Positions 5,096 through 5,212 of a stretch of 5,212 bases of DNA are shown piece by piece. Every line of letters begins with the position of its first letter. Position 1 is the first letter of the stretch. Location of the stretch: the NCBI GenBank assembly GCA_002392705.1, contig DGHP01000113.1, positions 7,790-13,001 on the forward strand, written 5' to 3'. Source of the DNA: Lachnospiraceae bacterium UBA3845. GTDB lineage: Bacteria > Bacillota > Clostridia > Lachnospirales > Lachnospiraceae. The notes below the pieces were generated by a model. The model had not been told where the DNA came from. It made no database searches and saw only the letters and a program-made list of their open reading frames with translations. The translations under genes and the position numbers were made by a program.

Positions 5096-5212
5096 AGATC
5101 TGTCTGCATCTGTAAATGCAGCAACAGTTAAGATCTGTCTGCATCGGTAGATATGCAGCTGCACTTAAGATCTGTCTGCGGCTGTATATGCAGCTCCAGG
5201 TAAGATCTGTCT
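5096..5212 (-). repeat. Degenerate 35-37-bp tandem repeat upstream of recJ
   Basis: The plus-strand 10-mer AGATCTGTCT recurs exactly at 5096-5105, 5131-5140, 5168-5177 and 5203-5212, spaced 35, 37 and 35 bp. Read toward recJ, the full units are 5212-5178, 5177-5141 and 5140-5106, each opening with AGACAGATCTTA and carrying GCTGCAT near position 19. The first and third units agree at 29 of 35 positions; the middle one has a 2-nt insertion. A fourth unit keeps its first 10 bases (5105-5096) and then decays. Inverted repeats CTGCAT/ATGCAG span unit junctions (5104-5121 and 5139-5158), with a weaker 4-bp version at 5176-5193. The period is not a multiple of three, so successive units fall in different frames, which argues against coding. 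The array reaches the window edge and may continue. The function is unknown. Confidence 0.85.

Noticed and set aside
5096..5212. CRISPR array
   Set aside because: The period of 35-37 bp is too short for repeat plus spacer, only about 10-19 bases per unit are constant, and the intervening bases are related between units rather than unique.

Overview
The window looks like a chromosomal housekeeping segment of a Firmicute, most likely class Clostridia (Lachnospiraceae-like). This rests on strong AGGAGG-type ribosome binding sites, the cluster yhbY-nadD-yqeK-rsfS, a clostridial-type RecJ and an SseB-family protein. Base composition is moderate, a little over half G+C by eye. All six genes supported here lie on the minus strand, so transcription runs from high to low coordinates. 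No tRNA, rRNA, transposase, phage gene or CRISPR array is visible.

Layout from the right edge, in transcription order. (1) 5096-5212: a degenerate tandem repeat (period 35-37 bp, three full units plus the start of another) that reaches the window edge just upstream of recJ. (2) recJ, 5035-3161, single-strand DNA exonuclease. (3) A 69-bp gap with a good promoter (-10 TATAAT in extended form) and a leader hairpin. (4) yhbY, 3091-2783, 50S assembly factor. (5) nadD, 2746-2135, nicotinate-mononucleotide adenylyltransferase. (6) yqeK, 2148-1537, HD-domain Ap4A hydrolase, overlapping nadD by 14 nt. (7) A 223-bp gap with a second promoter and a GC-rich structured leader. (8) rsfS, 1313-951, ribosomal silencing factor. 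(9) A 147-bp gap with two stem-loops just after rsfS. (10) A 5'-complete, 3'-truncated gene, 803-1, for an SseB-family protein; it runs off the left edge and is easily missed because its stop lies outside the window.

Functionally, yhbY, nadD, yqeK and rsfS form a familiar bacterial neighbourhood linking ribosome assembly or dormancy with NAD and dinucleotide metabolism: NadD makes the adenylated NAD precursor, YqeK removes the alarmone-like Ap4A, and YhbY and RsfS act on the large subunit. recJ (repair and recombination) sits directly upstream with its own non-coding upstream region.

I found no convincing new biological system. The most unexplained pieces are the tandem repeat upstream of recJ, the two structured 5' leaders, and the apparent duplicated SseB-like fold. 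Three long plus-strand open frames are antisense shadows.
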